Under the pieces are notes generated by a model. The model made no database searches. It was not told the DNA's origin and saw only the letters and a program-made list of their open reading frames with translations. Shown here one piece after another: positions 1 to 8,809 of a DNA stretch of 64,000 nt. Position 1 is the first letter of the stretch. Each line of letters begins with the position of its first letter. The stretch is from Bacteroidota bacterium (GTDB taxonomy: Bacteria; Bacteroidota; Ignavibacteria; UBA10030; UBA6906). The stretch is from assembly GCA_030835135.1 (NCBI GenBank), contig JAUQWO010000071.1, positions 49,867-113,866 on the forward strand. The letters run 5' to 3'. The translations under genes were made by a program, and so were the position numbers.

Positions 1-1472
1 TCACCATTGCTCAGGGCGCCGATGTGGTGCACATGATTCAGCATCACGATGTTGCCATACGCAAGCGCGTCGCCGTACCCCCACGTCCACCCGATCGAAA
101 CGCCCGTATAGAAGAAATCGTGGATGTGATTGTGGATGATCCGGTTGAACGGACTCTGCCCGATCCAGATGCCGATCGCACTATGGAAGATCTTCCCGCC
201 ATCATGGATGTGGTTGTCCACGAGCCGGTTCCGTTGCGTGAGGAGCGTCCGGTCCTGCTCCAGTGTCTTGAGTCCGAGGAACACCCCTCCGGCGCCGAGA
301 TCTGCGATCTCCGACCGCTGGACGCAATTGTCCTGGCACGCTGCGCCGAGCGAGATGCCGTAGGTGCCAACGTGCGTGATGGCACACTCCTCGAACGTGA
401 CGTGCCGCATCCCCATGCAGGCGACCGCCGCCGGGACGCCCGTGGCCGCCTGATTGAACCCTCCGGCGTCGCGATTGCGTGAATCCGTGAAGTACCCGCT
501 CGGGAAGAACCACTCTGCGTGGCTGAACGTGATCCCGCGGAACACGACGTGTTCCACCCACCGCCCCCGTTCCGGTTCGCCATCGATACGCATCACTTGT
601 TCCAGCACGGGGACAACGGCTTCGATGGTCCGGATGTTCTCACCCGGCATCGGGAGGTAATAGACCTTCCCCCGGGGCTCATCGAGCCACCACTCGCCGG
701 GCAGGTTCAGTGCCCCGCGCGCGTAGAGGATGTAGTACGCATCACCGGGATCGATGCGGAACACCGACCTGCGGCCGAACCGGAACCTGCGCAGGCGCTG
801 TTCGAACCCTGCGACGGGCAGATACGATTCCACCCACCGTGTGGACAGGACCACCTGTGCCCCGGAGAGATCGATCTGGGTGGGCAGGTGTCCCGGTTTC
901 GCGACAAATGACCGCTGTCCCTCCATCCAATCCATGGAGGGGGTGATCTCGGGAATGGTGTCCACGGACAGATAGCCGCTATCGGGGAAGCGTGCCGGTG
1001 ACCTGCGCATGCCGTTCACCCACAGTTCGCGTACATCGGGATTGGACCGGCGGACGCGCGCGGGTAAGGAAGCCACCCACACATTCTTGCCATCGAGTGT
1101 GGTCCGGCTCCAATTCGTGAGTGCCGCGCCGCCACTGAGGACAGGTGCTTCACCCGGCGCCGCCGCGATCAGGGTTGGTGACCCGGTGGACCCGCTGATG
1201 CCAGGTCCCAGGTGAATGGATGCGTTGAGGAAATAGCGCCCTCCATGAAGGAGGACCGTCACGGTATCCCTGAGCCCCGGCCGGGAGGATCGAAGGTCCT
1301 GCACCGCCTGCGCTGCGCGGGCAAGAGACGCGAACGGGTGCGCGGCGTCTCCTGCGGCGCGGTCGTCGCCTGAAGGCGCGACATGAAAGACCGCGGCCGG
1401 AGGAAGGGCCCAGGCGGTGTGGACGAACAGGAGCATACCAAGGGTGGCGATACGGCATGAGCGGGAGAACAT
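1..1472 (-). CDS. Right-handed parallel beta-helix repeat protein, secreted (3' end beyond window)
   Basis: Manual minus-strand translation from ATG at 1472: MFSRSCRIATLGMLLFVHTAWALPPAAVFHVAPSGDD... with signal peptide, then ...NRLVDNHIHDGGKIFHSAIGIWIGQSPFNRIIHNHIHDFFYTGVSIGW... typical of beta-helix rungs; open to window edge. Not in the ORF track because it is truncated. Confidence 0.85.
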   Translation of the reverse strand, partial: MFSRSCRIATLGMLLFVHTAWALPPAAVFHVAPSGDDRAAGDAAHPFASLARAAQAVQDLRSSRPGLRDTVTVLLHGGRYFLNASIHLGPGISGSTGSPTLIAAAPGEAPVLSGGAALTNWSRTTLDGKNVWVASLPARVRRSNPDVRELWVNGMRRSPARFPDSGYLSVDTIPEITPSMDWMEGQRSFVAKPGHLPTQIDLSGAQVVLSTRWVESYLPVAGFEQRLRRFRFGRRSVFRIDPGDAYYILYARGALNLPGEWWLDEPRGKVYYLPMPGENIRTIEAVVPVLEQVMRIDGEPERGRWVEHVVFRGITFSHAEWFFPSGYFTDSRNRDAGGFNQAATGVPAAVACMGMRHVTFEECAITHVGTYGISLGAACQDNCVQRSEIADLGAGGVFLGLKTLEQDRTLLTQRNRLVDNHIHDGGKIFHSAIGIWIGQSPFNRIIHNHIHDFFYTGVSIGWTWGYGDALAYGNIVMLNHVHHIGALSNG

Positions 1473-1618
1473 CGGGGGCCTCTGCTTGTGGGACATGCCA
1501 ATGTAGCAAGCGCATCATGACGATGCAAGCACGAACGCGAGAGTGAACGATTCTCTCCAACCGTCTCTACTTGCGCTTGGAAGGCCCGTGGAGTATCTTG
1601 GGGTGGGGACCCCGCAGG

Positions 1619-4330
1619 ATGAAGCCATTCTCCGTCGTCGTGTTGCTGTATCTGATGATCTCCGCCGCGTACGGACAGACGGCGGAGATCCGCGTGCGCG
1701 TCATCTCCGCCGAGTCGCGCACTCCCCTCTCCGGGGCGATCCTCATGATCACTCCCCGCACCGACCCGTCGCGTATCCATCATGCCATGACCGACACGGC
1801 CGGGCACGCCGTGTTCCTGCCCGACGGGAGGGGGCTGTACCGTCTCGAGGTGCACCATGTCGGCCACCTTCCCTATGCCGGCCTCATCGAGCATGTGCCG
1901 CCGGTGACGGATGCCGGGACGATCGCACTGAAGGCCCGCACGATCCAGATCGACGAGGTCGTGATCCGTGCGGAAGCTGAGATCCAGCAGAAGGGCGATA
2001 CGACGGAGTATCTCGCAGATGCATTCCGGTCATTCGAGGACGCCAGCACCGAGGATCTGCTTCTCCGGCTTCCGGGTTTGAGTTTCTCGGGGAGTTCGAT
2101 CCGCACCGGCATGAACGACGTGGCCGAGATCCTGCTCGATGGAAGTCCCATTCCTACCGGCGATATACGATCGGTGCTCCAGGCGATCCCGGCAGCATCC
2201 ATCGAACGGGTACAGGTGTTTGACAGACAGAGTGAGGATGCGGAGTTCTCCGGCTTCGATGACGGAACCAGACGTGCGACGATCAACCTGGTCTCCAGGG
2301 GGAAGCGCGTGAACATGACCACAGTGAACGCCTCGGCCGGCTACGGCGAGAGCGGGCGGTACGAAGGGCGAGGGGCGATCCTGCGGATGGATGGGCCGCG
2401 GCGGTACTCCCTGCTGGGGAACTATCTGTCGGGTTCGGGAACGGGCAGCGGTCAACTCGCTTCAGCACTCCATGATATCAACCCGGACGTCGGCCCCCTG
2501 GAAGTCAACTCGATGTCACCATCGAGCCGGCGCATCACCAGGGGGATGGGCTCGGCGGGATTCAATGAGCAATGGGATGGCGGCTACGCGAGTATCGGCT
2601 ATGTCCTCACCCGTCCGGGATCTGAGAGCGACGAGGTCCGGCACCGGACGTATTTCCTTGCGGGCGATGGAGTGTCGTCGTACAGCGAGCATCGCACATC
2701 GCGATCGGTGGAATTCACCCACCTCATCAACGGCCGTCTTGAATTGGGGTTCGGGCAGTACAACTCCGCAGTCTTCACCCCGCGGATCACGTTCCGCTCT
2801 GGTGACAACGAACGTCAGGTCTCCGGTGAGCGGGTAGCTACAGACCCCGCGTCCTCAACCGTCCTGTCAACATCGAATCGCGTATCAACATCGTCGGGCA
2901 CGCTGGGGGGAACGCTGGTCCTGAGGCAGAAGTTCGAGCTTCCGGGGCGGACACTCTCCCTCGAGCTCGGGCTCACACAGCAGAACGGGGAGCGGCACAC
3001 GGACATGGAGAGCCATATCGTCACCACTCTGCCTGCGGGAAGAACGACCGAGGTGCTCAGACAGACGGGGAGAGACAGCATGCCTTCAGCGGAGTTCAGG
3101 TCACGACTGCTGTTCACCGAACCCGTGACGGTCAGCAGTCGGGTGCAGTTCGAGTACCTCATGAGCGGATCGCGATCTGCATCTGCAGTGCGCACGACGT
3201 CCGAGCAGCCCGTCAGGGTAGATCCCGACCCTGCGACATCGAGTTCCTTTGTGCAGCGGGTGACAACACACCGGGCGGGAGCAGCACTGCAAGTCAGGAG
3301 CGGGGATGTCCTGTTCACTGCCGGACTGGCGTACGAGCAGACGGCGATCGGAGGTGAGGAGCAATGGACTGCACGGGCGTCCACGTCCCGGACGTACGGG
3401 ACCTTGTTGCCATCGGTCTCGGTGAAAATGGGCAAGGGACCGGCGTCCCTGCGGGTACGGTACGTTGCTTCCCCGGTCATCCCGACACTCGGGCAGACAC
3501 AGGAGGTCATGGACAATGCCCACCCGATGTTCCTGACGATCGGGAACGCGCGACTGCGTCAGGGGGTACAGCACCTGGTGGATGTGAACTATTCCACTTC
3601 AATGGATCAGGGGCCCAGGTTCTGGGTCTCCGTGCGCGGAACGGTGAGTTCGGACGCCATTTGCAGAGCGGTCACCCTGTTCGATGCAGAAACGGTCCTG
3701 CCGGGCGGTGGGGTCATGCTCCCCGGTGGGGAGCTCACAACGTATGTGAATGAGCACGGTGCATGGAGCACGGGGGGGATGTTTGCCCTCTCGCTGCCTG
3801 TTCAGGCCCTCGCGTCGGAGGTCTCGTTGTGGGGCACCGGGAACCTGTCGTCGACCCCCTGGTTCCGGAATGGCGCACGGGAGAGGACGGAGCAGTGGAG
3901 CATGTCTCCCGAGTTCACGCTCCGGACCACCATCGACACCACGCTGCGGGTGTCGGGTGGCTACGCGTTGACATTCCGGTCGACTGCCGTGTCATCGCGG
4001 GAGAACGAACCACGCCGGAGTGTGATCCGGACGTTGTTGGTCGAGGCGACATGGTGGGCGACCCGGTGGCTCTCGTTGGAGAGCAGCGTGGCAGTGCGCG
4101 GGGAAACTGGATTGACATCGGGGTTGGACGGAGAGGGGGCGAGGTGGGACCTCGCGTGCAGCGTCAGTCCATTTGGTCGCCGCCGGCTGGTCCTGCGGCT
4201 GGAATGTCACGACCTGCTGAATACGGACCGGAGCGTGGTGCGGACATTCACGGACAGTTATGTAGAGGACTCGAACAGCACGCTTCTGCCGCGGTACTTT
4301 TTGATGCGTGTCTCGTATTTTTGGAATTGA
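1619..4330 (+). CDS. Outer-membrane beta-barrel protein with N-terminal carboxypeptidase-regulatory-like domain (TonB-receptor-like)
   Basis: Signal peptide MKPFSVVVLLYLMISAAYGQ, CarboxypepD_reg-like N-terminus, plug-like segment, long barrel ending in aromatic YFLMRVSYFWN. Internal ATG at 1619 preferred over ORF start 1571. Confidence 0.8.
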   Translation: MKPFSVVVLLYLMISAAYGQTAEIRVRVISAESRTPLSGAILMITPRTDPSRIHHAMTDTAGHAVFLPDGRGLYRLEVHHVGHLPYAGLIEHVPPVTDAGTIALKARTIQIDEVVIRAEAEIQQKGDTTEYLADAFRSFEDASTEDLLLRLPGLSFSGSSIRTGMNDVAEILLDGSPIPTGDIRSVLQAIPAASIERVQVFDRQSEDAEFSGFDDGTRRATINLVSRGKRVNMTTVNASAGYGESGRYEGRGAILRMDGPRRYSLLGNYLSGSGTGSGQLASALHDINPDVGPLEVNSMSPSSRRITRGMGSAGFNEQWDGGYASIGYVLTRPGSESDEVRHRTYFLAGDGVSSYSEHRTSRSVEFTHLINGRLELGFGQYNSAVFTPRITFRSGDNERQVSGERVATDPASSTVLSTSNRVSTSSGTLGGTLVLRQKFELPGRTLSLELGLTQQNGERHTDMESHIVTTLPAGRTTEVLRQTGRDSMPSAEFRSRLLFTEPVTVSSRVQFEYLMSGSRSASAVRTTSEQPVRVDPDPATSSSFVQRVTTHRAGAALQVRSGDVLFTAGLAYEQTAIGGEEQWTARASTSRTYGTLLPSVSVKMGKGPASLRVRYVASPVIPTLGQTQEVMDNAHPMFLTIGNARLRQGVQHLVDVNYSTSMDQGPRFWVSVRGTVSSDAICRAVTLFDAETVLPGGGVMLPGGELTTYVNEHGAWSTGGMFALSLPVQALASEVSLWGTGNLSSTPWFRNGARERTEQWSMSPEFTLRTTIDTTLRVSGGYALTFRSTAVSSRENEPRRSVIRTLLVEATWWATRWLSLESSVAVRGETGLTSGLDGEGARWDLACSVSPFGRRRLVLRLECHDLLNTDRSVVRTFTDSYVEDSNSTLLPRYFLMRVSYFWN

Positions 4331-4355
4331 CATTTTCATGCAGAAGCGCTATCTT
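4327..4355 (+). promoter_or_regulatory. Sigma70-like promoter for tRNA-Asn
   Basis: TTGACA (4327-4332), 17-nt spacer, TATCTT (4350-4355), 69 nt before the tRNA. Confidence 0.55.
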
Positions 4356-4423
4356 GAAAGTATCCTCCGCGTTGGACGATCAGCGGCACGTGACACAGGT
4401 TCAGCGGTGAGGATGTGGAAGAT

Positions 4424-4495
4424 TCCGCGATAGCTCAATGGTAGAGCATGCGGCTGTTAACCGCAGGGTTGCAGGTTCGAGTCCTGCTCGCGGAG
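4424..4495 (+). tRNA. tRNA-Asn (anticodon GTT)
   Basis: TCCGCGA/TCGCGGA acceptor stem, TAGCTCAATGGTAGAGCA D-arm, CGGCTGTTAACCG anticodon arm, GCAGGTTCGAGTCCTGC T-arm; CCA not encoded. Confidence 0.97.
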
Positions 4496-4499
4496 CACA

Positions 4500-4531
4500 A
4501 GAAAGCCCCGGAAGAAATTCCGGGGCTTTCT
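4500..4531 (+). terminator. Hairpin terminator after tRNA-Asn
   Basis: Perfect 14-bp arms AGAAAGCCCCGGAA / TTCCGGGGCTTTCT around a GAAA tetraloop. Confidence 0.8.
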
Positions 4532-4614
4532 GCGTTTCAGTGCGCCTGCTCCCCCGACCTTGGCCAGGACGAACCACCTCCAAAGACCATTGCCGGTTCC
4601 GCCGCGTGCTCACG

Positions 4615-4806
4615 TCATGCGCTCTGCCTTCGTGCAATGAACTCCGGAAGCGACGTGCCGATGATGGCGCTCCACCCTTCCACGAAATTGGCGCGCGCAA
4701 GATCAGGGTTGTCCACCGGGAACGTCTCGAGGCCGCGGTGCGTCAACCGAAGGACCGTCCTCTCACCCTCCGCGAACAATCCCATGCGCTGCGCGAACGT
4801 AGTGTG
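4615..4806 (-). pseudogene. C-terminal remnant of an SRPBCC/AHSA1 domain protein
   Basis: Minus-strand frame ...GLFAEGERTVLRLTHRGLETFPVDNPDLARANFVEGWSAIIGTSLPEFIARRQSA* matches the typical AHSA1 C-terminus; the N-terminal two-thirds is absent and replaced by the 3' end of the neighbouring 127-aa gene in another frame. Confidence 0.6.
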
Positions 4807-4850
4807 ACGATGAATGAAACCATCGTTCAGTTGGGATGGTTCAACCACTA

Positions 4851-5234
4851 TCAAGAACTCTGTCTGGACCTGAGAATACCGCCGAGCCAGGTCAGCGGGA
4901 ACGCTGTCACGGCAAGCGCGATGGGATACCAGTGCTGCGAGAGTTCCCACCCGGCCACAACGCCCGCAGTACCGGCGAGGGTCCCGATCACCCCAAGGAC
5001 CTTCACATGCTTCATGGGGTTCGCCGGCGCCGTCCAGGCGGTGACATATCCCCCCGCCACAGCGTAGAGACTCCGATACGCAAAAGCGATGATCAGGAGT
5101 GTCGTGTCGAACAAGCCCCTGGAGGGATCCGGGAAGAACCCGACCTTCTCCAGCACGGCGTCCGTTCCGACGCTCAACACCACTACGGTCAGGAATCCTG
5201 CCGCGACCGATCCAATGCTCTTCAACGTGTTCAT
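4851..5234 (-). CDS. Small multi-pass membrane protein of unknown function (127 aa)
   Basis: MNTLKSIGSVAAGFLTVVVLSVGTDAVLEKVGFF... with about four hydrophobic segments. Confidence 0.8.
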   Translation of the reverse strand: MNTLKSIGSVAAGFLTVVVLSVGTDAVLEKVGFFPDPSRGLFDTTLLIIAFAYRSLYAVAGGYVTAWTAPANPMKHVKVLGVIGTLAGTAGVVAGWELSQHWYPIALAVTAFPLTWLGGILRSRQSS

Positions 5235-5282
5235 GCGTCACTCCTTGGTTGTGATTGCTTCAATGGATGCTCTGACGACGGG

Positions 5283-5768
5283 TCATGGGATTGGCGGAGA
5301 CCCGGCCGGGAGACACAGCAGTGCAGACTCCTGCAAGCGGTCGAAACAGCTGGACCATCCCTCCGTATGTCCTTCACGCTCCGTGGTCGAGCGGAAGGGG
5401 ACCTGACGGAACACCATGCGCGTCGACCCTTCTTCTTCGGTGAACGCCACCGTGACGACGGTCTCCATGCCGCGCTCACCTTCTTCTTCCCACTGAAAGG
5501 TGAAGACGAGCCTCTGGTGTGGCACGATCTCGTGGAAGATACCGTTCATCCACAGCAACCGGCCGTCTTCGACCGACCGCAGGCAAGCCCGCCACCTGCC
5601 GCCGACGGTCAGGTCCATCGTCATCTCCGTCGCAGGATGATGTTTCGGCCCCCACCAGGCCATCAGATGCTCCACCTGGGTCCAGGCTTTCCAGACCAAC
5701 GCGACGGGAGCGTTGAATGTCCGCTCCAGCACAAGTTCGTTCCCGGTCCTATCTCCGTTTGACGGCAT
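5283..5768 (-). CDS. SRPBCC family / AHSA1 domain protein
   Basis: NELVLERTFNAPVALVWKAWTQVEHLMAWWGPKHH...TEMTMDLTVGGRWR signature; start ATG at 5768 overlaps the end of the arsR-like gene. Confidence 0.9.
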   Translation of the reverse strand: MPSNGDRTGNELVLERTFNAPVALVWKAWTQVEHLMAWWGPKHHPATEMTMDLTVGGRWRACLRSVEDGRLLWMNGIFHEIVPHQRLVFTFQWEEEGERGMETVVTVAFTEEEGSTRMVFRQVPFRSTTEREGHTEGWSSCFDRLQESALLCLPAGSPPIP

Positions 5769-6093
5769 CGCTCTTCTCCCTCTCCTGGATCTCCTTGAGA
5801 TATTCATCCAGCGCATCAAAGGTGTGCGTCCAGAATTTCCTGTACGGCTCGAGCCAGCCCGATACTTCCCCCAGCGGCTCAAGCGTCACCTCACAATACT
5901 TTTCCCGGCCTTCCTGACTCGTCACCACGAGTCCACATTCTGCGAGGATCTTAATATGTTTTGATACGGCCGGGCGACTGATCGTGAAGCACTCGGCAAC
6001 GCCATTCACGTTCATCTTCTTCCGTTTGGCCAGCAGCCCGATGATCGCTCGCCGGTTCGGATCGGCGATCGCCTGGAACACGTCTCTTCTCAT
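5749..6093 (-). CDS. ArsR family winged-helix transcriptional regulator
   Basis: MRRDVFQAIADPNRRAIIGLLA...FTISRPAVSKHIKILAECGLV HTH; classic partner of AHSA1 genes. Confidence 0.93.
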   Translation of the reverse strand: MRRDVFQAIADPNRRAIIGLLAKRKKMNVNGVAECFTISRPAVSKHIKILAECGLVVTSQEGREKYCEVTLEPLGEVSGWLEPYRKFWTHTFDALDEYLKEIQEREKSDAVKRR

Positions 6094-6117
6094 AGTGCCC
6101 TTGCGTGGATACGAATC

Positions 6118-6137
6118 ATGTAACCCTATGGTTACAT
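6118..6137. promoter_or_regulatory. Putative ArsR operator (inverted repeat)
   Basis: Perfect ATGTAACC-CTAT-GGTTACAT inverted repeat about 25 bp upstream of the arsR-like start. Confidence 0.65.
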
Positions 6138-6553
6138 AATAGACAGTTCAGAGGTGAGTGTCAAGTGCGGGCCTGTTCCCCATGCGGGGCCATCCTGCAC
6201 CCGCACCGTGTGCGGAAGGCTCGACGCGGCGAGATCGGGAGGAATGCGCCCTGCATGCTGGAGGCCTACACCACCCTTCTGACCCCATTCGCTGCGACGC
6301 TGAGGAGGGCCAAATGCCCCAGAGCCACACAGATCGAGTGGCTGGCCCACCTGTGCCTTCCAACTTGTTACTCCGCTTGTTATATTGTCACGGGGGAACA
6401 CCTCACCACCGCCCACCCCGGTAACCGCCTGTTCGCAGGCACCTGTTCTCCTCCCGACATGCTCACCTGCGCATCTTCGATACTCCGGACGATATGTGTC
6501 GTGCCGCGGGGGAAGGCACATACGCGGAACACACAATCCAGGGGAAGACCCAT

Positions 6554-8644
6554 ATGAGATCGTGGCTCGGTGCGGTACTCGTGATCATGCTCGCTTTCAG
6601 TGCACAGCGTTCGACCGCCCAACCTTTCTGGAGTCCCGCCAGCGGGATCTGGGTTGGTAAGGTCGTACAATTCACATCGGCACGCGACGGGTCCGTCATC
6701 GCCGCCGGGAGTCCCGGCGTCTTCAGGTCCACGGACCATGGCCTCAGCTGGCAATCCACGGACCTCACCTCCTTCATGACGCAGTTCGCCGTCGACACCT
6801 CCGGCAGGATCTTCGCAGGTACCAGACTGGGAGGAATGTACTGTTCAGTAGATCAGGGACACCACTGGAAGACGATCACGGAAGGACTCTCTTCGCTGGA
6901 GGTGACACGCCTGGAGGCATGCCATGATGGCACAGTCCTGGCGATCATGAAGGATGGTCTCTACAGGATCAACGGTGGCGATTCCGTCTGGACACTCGTC
7001 GATACGACGATCGTCACTGCCGGGGCAGTGTTTGTTCGGTCGAATTCCGCAGGGACCCTGTTCGCCGCCTCCATCGAGGGGAAGCTCTTCACATCCATTA
7101 CCGGCGGATCACACTGGACTCCCACCGACACCGGGAACAAGTACTGGGACTTCCGCGCGCTCTTCATTGATAGGAACGACAACCTCTTCAAGAGTATTGG
7201 CGGGTTTGGTATCTCGCGGTCCACCGATGGTGGTTCCACCTGGCACACGGTGCATGCCACCGATGCGGGAATATTCGCGGAAGGCCCGACCGGAACCCTC
7301 TTTGCCGGCACCGGTTCAGGGGTGATCAGATCGATCGACAGCGGCAAGACCTGGGTTCGCATCCCGAGTGAAGCAGGCCCATCCGTCTCTGCCCTGATTG
7401 CAGCACACAACGGGGTCGTCCTCTGGTCCGGTCTGGACACCGAGGTCTTTCGATCGACCGACAATGGCGCAACCTATACACCACAGTATCCCGGTCCTGG
7501 CGGTCAGGTGATATCGTGCCTTGCTGCGGACAAGAACGGAGTCATATTCGCGGGAGCATTCGCCCTTGGTGTGTTCCGGTCAATGGATGGCGGTACATCG
7601 TGGATGCAGTCCGACGCGGGCATGACCAATCGCGCCGTGAACGCAGTAGCGGTGGGGCCCGGGCAACTCCGCCTCGCGGCAACACAGCAAGGGCTCTTCA
7701 TGTCGTCCGACAACGGCGACACGTGGGCGAGGCGTGACAGCGGCATGAATCCACTCTGGACGAATGACCTGCTCCTCTCCCCCGCGGGAACGTTCTTTGC
7801 TGCCACCACAGGGGGAGGCGTGTTCACTTCAACGAACAATGGAGCGGTGTGGACACAATCGGGTGCCGGGGTCCTGCCGGCTGAGATCCGCAAACTCCGT
7901 CTCGGGACTGATGGTACGCTGTATGTTGCCGGACATCCGGGAGGTGTCTACGGATCGACGGATGATGGTGCACACTGGACCTATCTCACGGGGGGTCCCC
8001 GGAAATATGAGTATGTCCGGGGGCTCGCCACCGGTCCGCAACGCCGGTTGGCCGCGCTCACCTTGGATTCGCTTCGCCTTTCCAGCGACGGAGGGGATAC
8101 CTGGTCAACGATCGTGACGCCGACCGGCCAGCAAATCTGGGATGTATACCTCGACCGCAGTGCTTCACTGTTTCTCTCCGTCACGGATGGCAGAGTGTAC
8201 CGGTCAACGGATGATGGATCGACATGGACGCAGTTCCATGCAGGCCTCCCCGAGGGCGGCACTCTCGTCAGCGACTTCCTCCAAAATGAGTCCGGGTATC
8301 TGTACGCCGCGACACAATTCGGGGTCTATCGGACCGTCCGTGTGACGACAGGGATCGAACAGCAGCCACCTCTCGTGCCGGACGCGGTCAGACTCCTTTC
8401 AGGGTATCCCAATCCATTCAATGGCGCGACCCGGATCAGATTCATGCTACCGCACAAGGCACAGGTATCACTCACGGTCTTCAATACACTCGGCCAACGC
8501 GTGGCCATCCTGGCTGAAGGGCCACGTGAACCGGGAGCTCATGAAGTCGTCTTCGATGCAGCCAGCTTGCCTTCGGGTACGTACTACTACCGCCTGCGGG
8601 TCGACGGATCATATCTCGTCGGGCGAGCCCTGTTGCTGAAGTGA
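6554..8644 (+). CDS. BNR/Asp-box repeat (VPS10/sortilin-like) secreted protein with T9SS type A sorting domain
   Basis: About a dozen S-T-D-x-G-x-T-W motifs (e.g. FRSTDHGLSWQ, FRSMDGGTSWM, YRSTDDGSTWT); C-terminus YPNPFNGATRIRFMLP...SLTVFNTLGQRV...LPSGTYYYRL... Confidence 0.9.
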   Translation: MRSWLGAVLVIMLAFSAQRSTAQPFWSPASGIWVGKVVQFTSARDGSVIAAGSPGVFRSTDHGLSWQSTDLTSFMTQFAVDTSGRIFAGTRLGGMYCSVDQGHHWKTITEGLSSLEVTRLEACHDGTVLAIMKDGLYRINGGDSVWTLVDTTIVTAGAVFVRSNSAGTLFAASIEGKLFTSITGGSHWTPTDTGNKYWDFRALFIDRNDNLFKSIGGFGISRSTDGGSTWHTVHATDAGIFAEGPTGTLFAGTGSGVIRSIDSGKTWVRIPSEAGPSVSALIAAHNGVVLWSGLDTEVFRSTDNGATYTPQYPGPGGQVISCLAADKNGVIFAGAFALGVFRSMDGGTSWMQSDAGMTNRAVNAVAVGPGQLRLAATQQGLFMSSDNGDTWARRDSGMNPLWTNDLLLSPAGTFFAATTGGGVFTSTNNGAVWTQSGAGVLPAEIRKLRLGTDGTLYVAGHPGGVYGSTDDGAHWTYLTGGPRKYEYVRGLATGPQRRLAALTLDSLRLSSDGGDTWSTIVTPTGQQIWDVYLDRSASLFLSVTDGRVYRSTDDGSTWTQFHAGLPEGGTLVSDFLQNESGYLYAATQFGVYRTVRVTTGIEQQPPLVPDAVRLLSGYPNPFNGATRIRFMLPHKAQVSLTVFNTLGQRVAILAEGPREPGAHEVVFDAASLPSGTYYYRLRVDGSYLVGRALLLK

Positions 8645-8723
8645 AACGGTGGTCCGCCCAACACACCGGACCACAGGGAACGATCCACAACACAGCGAGC
8701 AGTTTGCTGCGGGGGAGTACAGA

Positions 8724-8756
8724 AAAGCCCCATCCCGCATGAAGGGATGGGGCTTT
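8724..8756. terminator. Bidirectional terminator between convergent genes
   Basis: 13-bp perfect arms AAAGCCCCATCCC / GGGATGGGGCTTT with 7-nt loop and flanking A/T tracts. Confidence 0.8.
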
Positions 8757-8809
8757 CCATGGTTCGGCCCAGCCTGCAGAAACCCGACGCCGTAATGAGC
8801 GACGGTACC

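Noticed and set aside
6132-6536. 134-aa minus ORF between arsR-like gene and BNR gene
   Set aside because: No domain, no ribosome-binding site, overlaps operator and promoter region.
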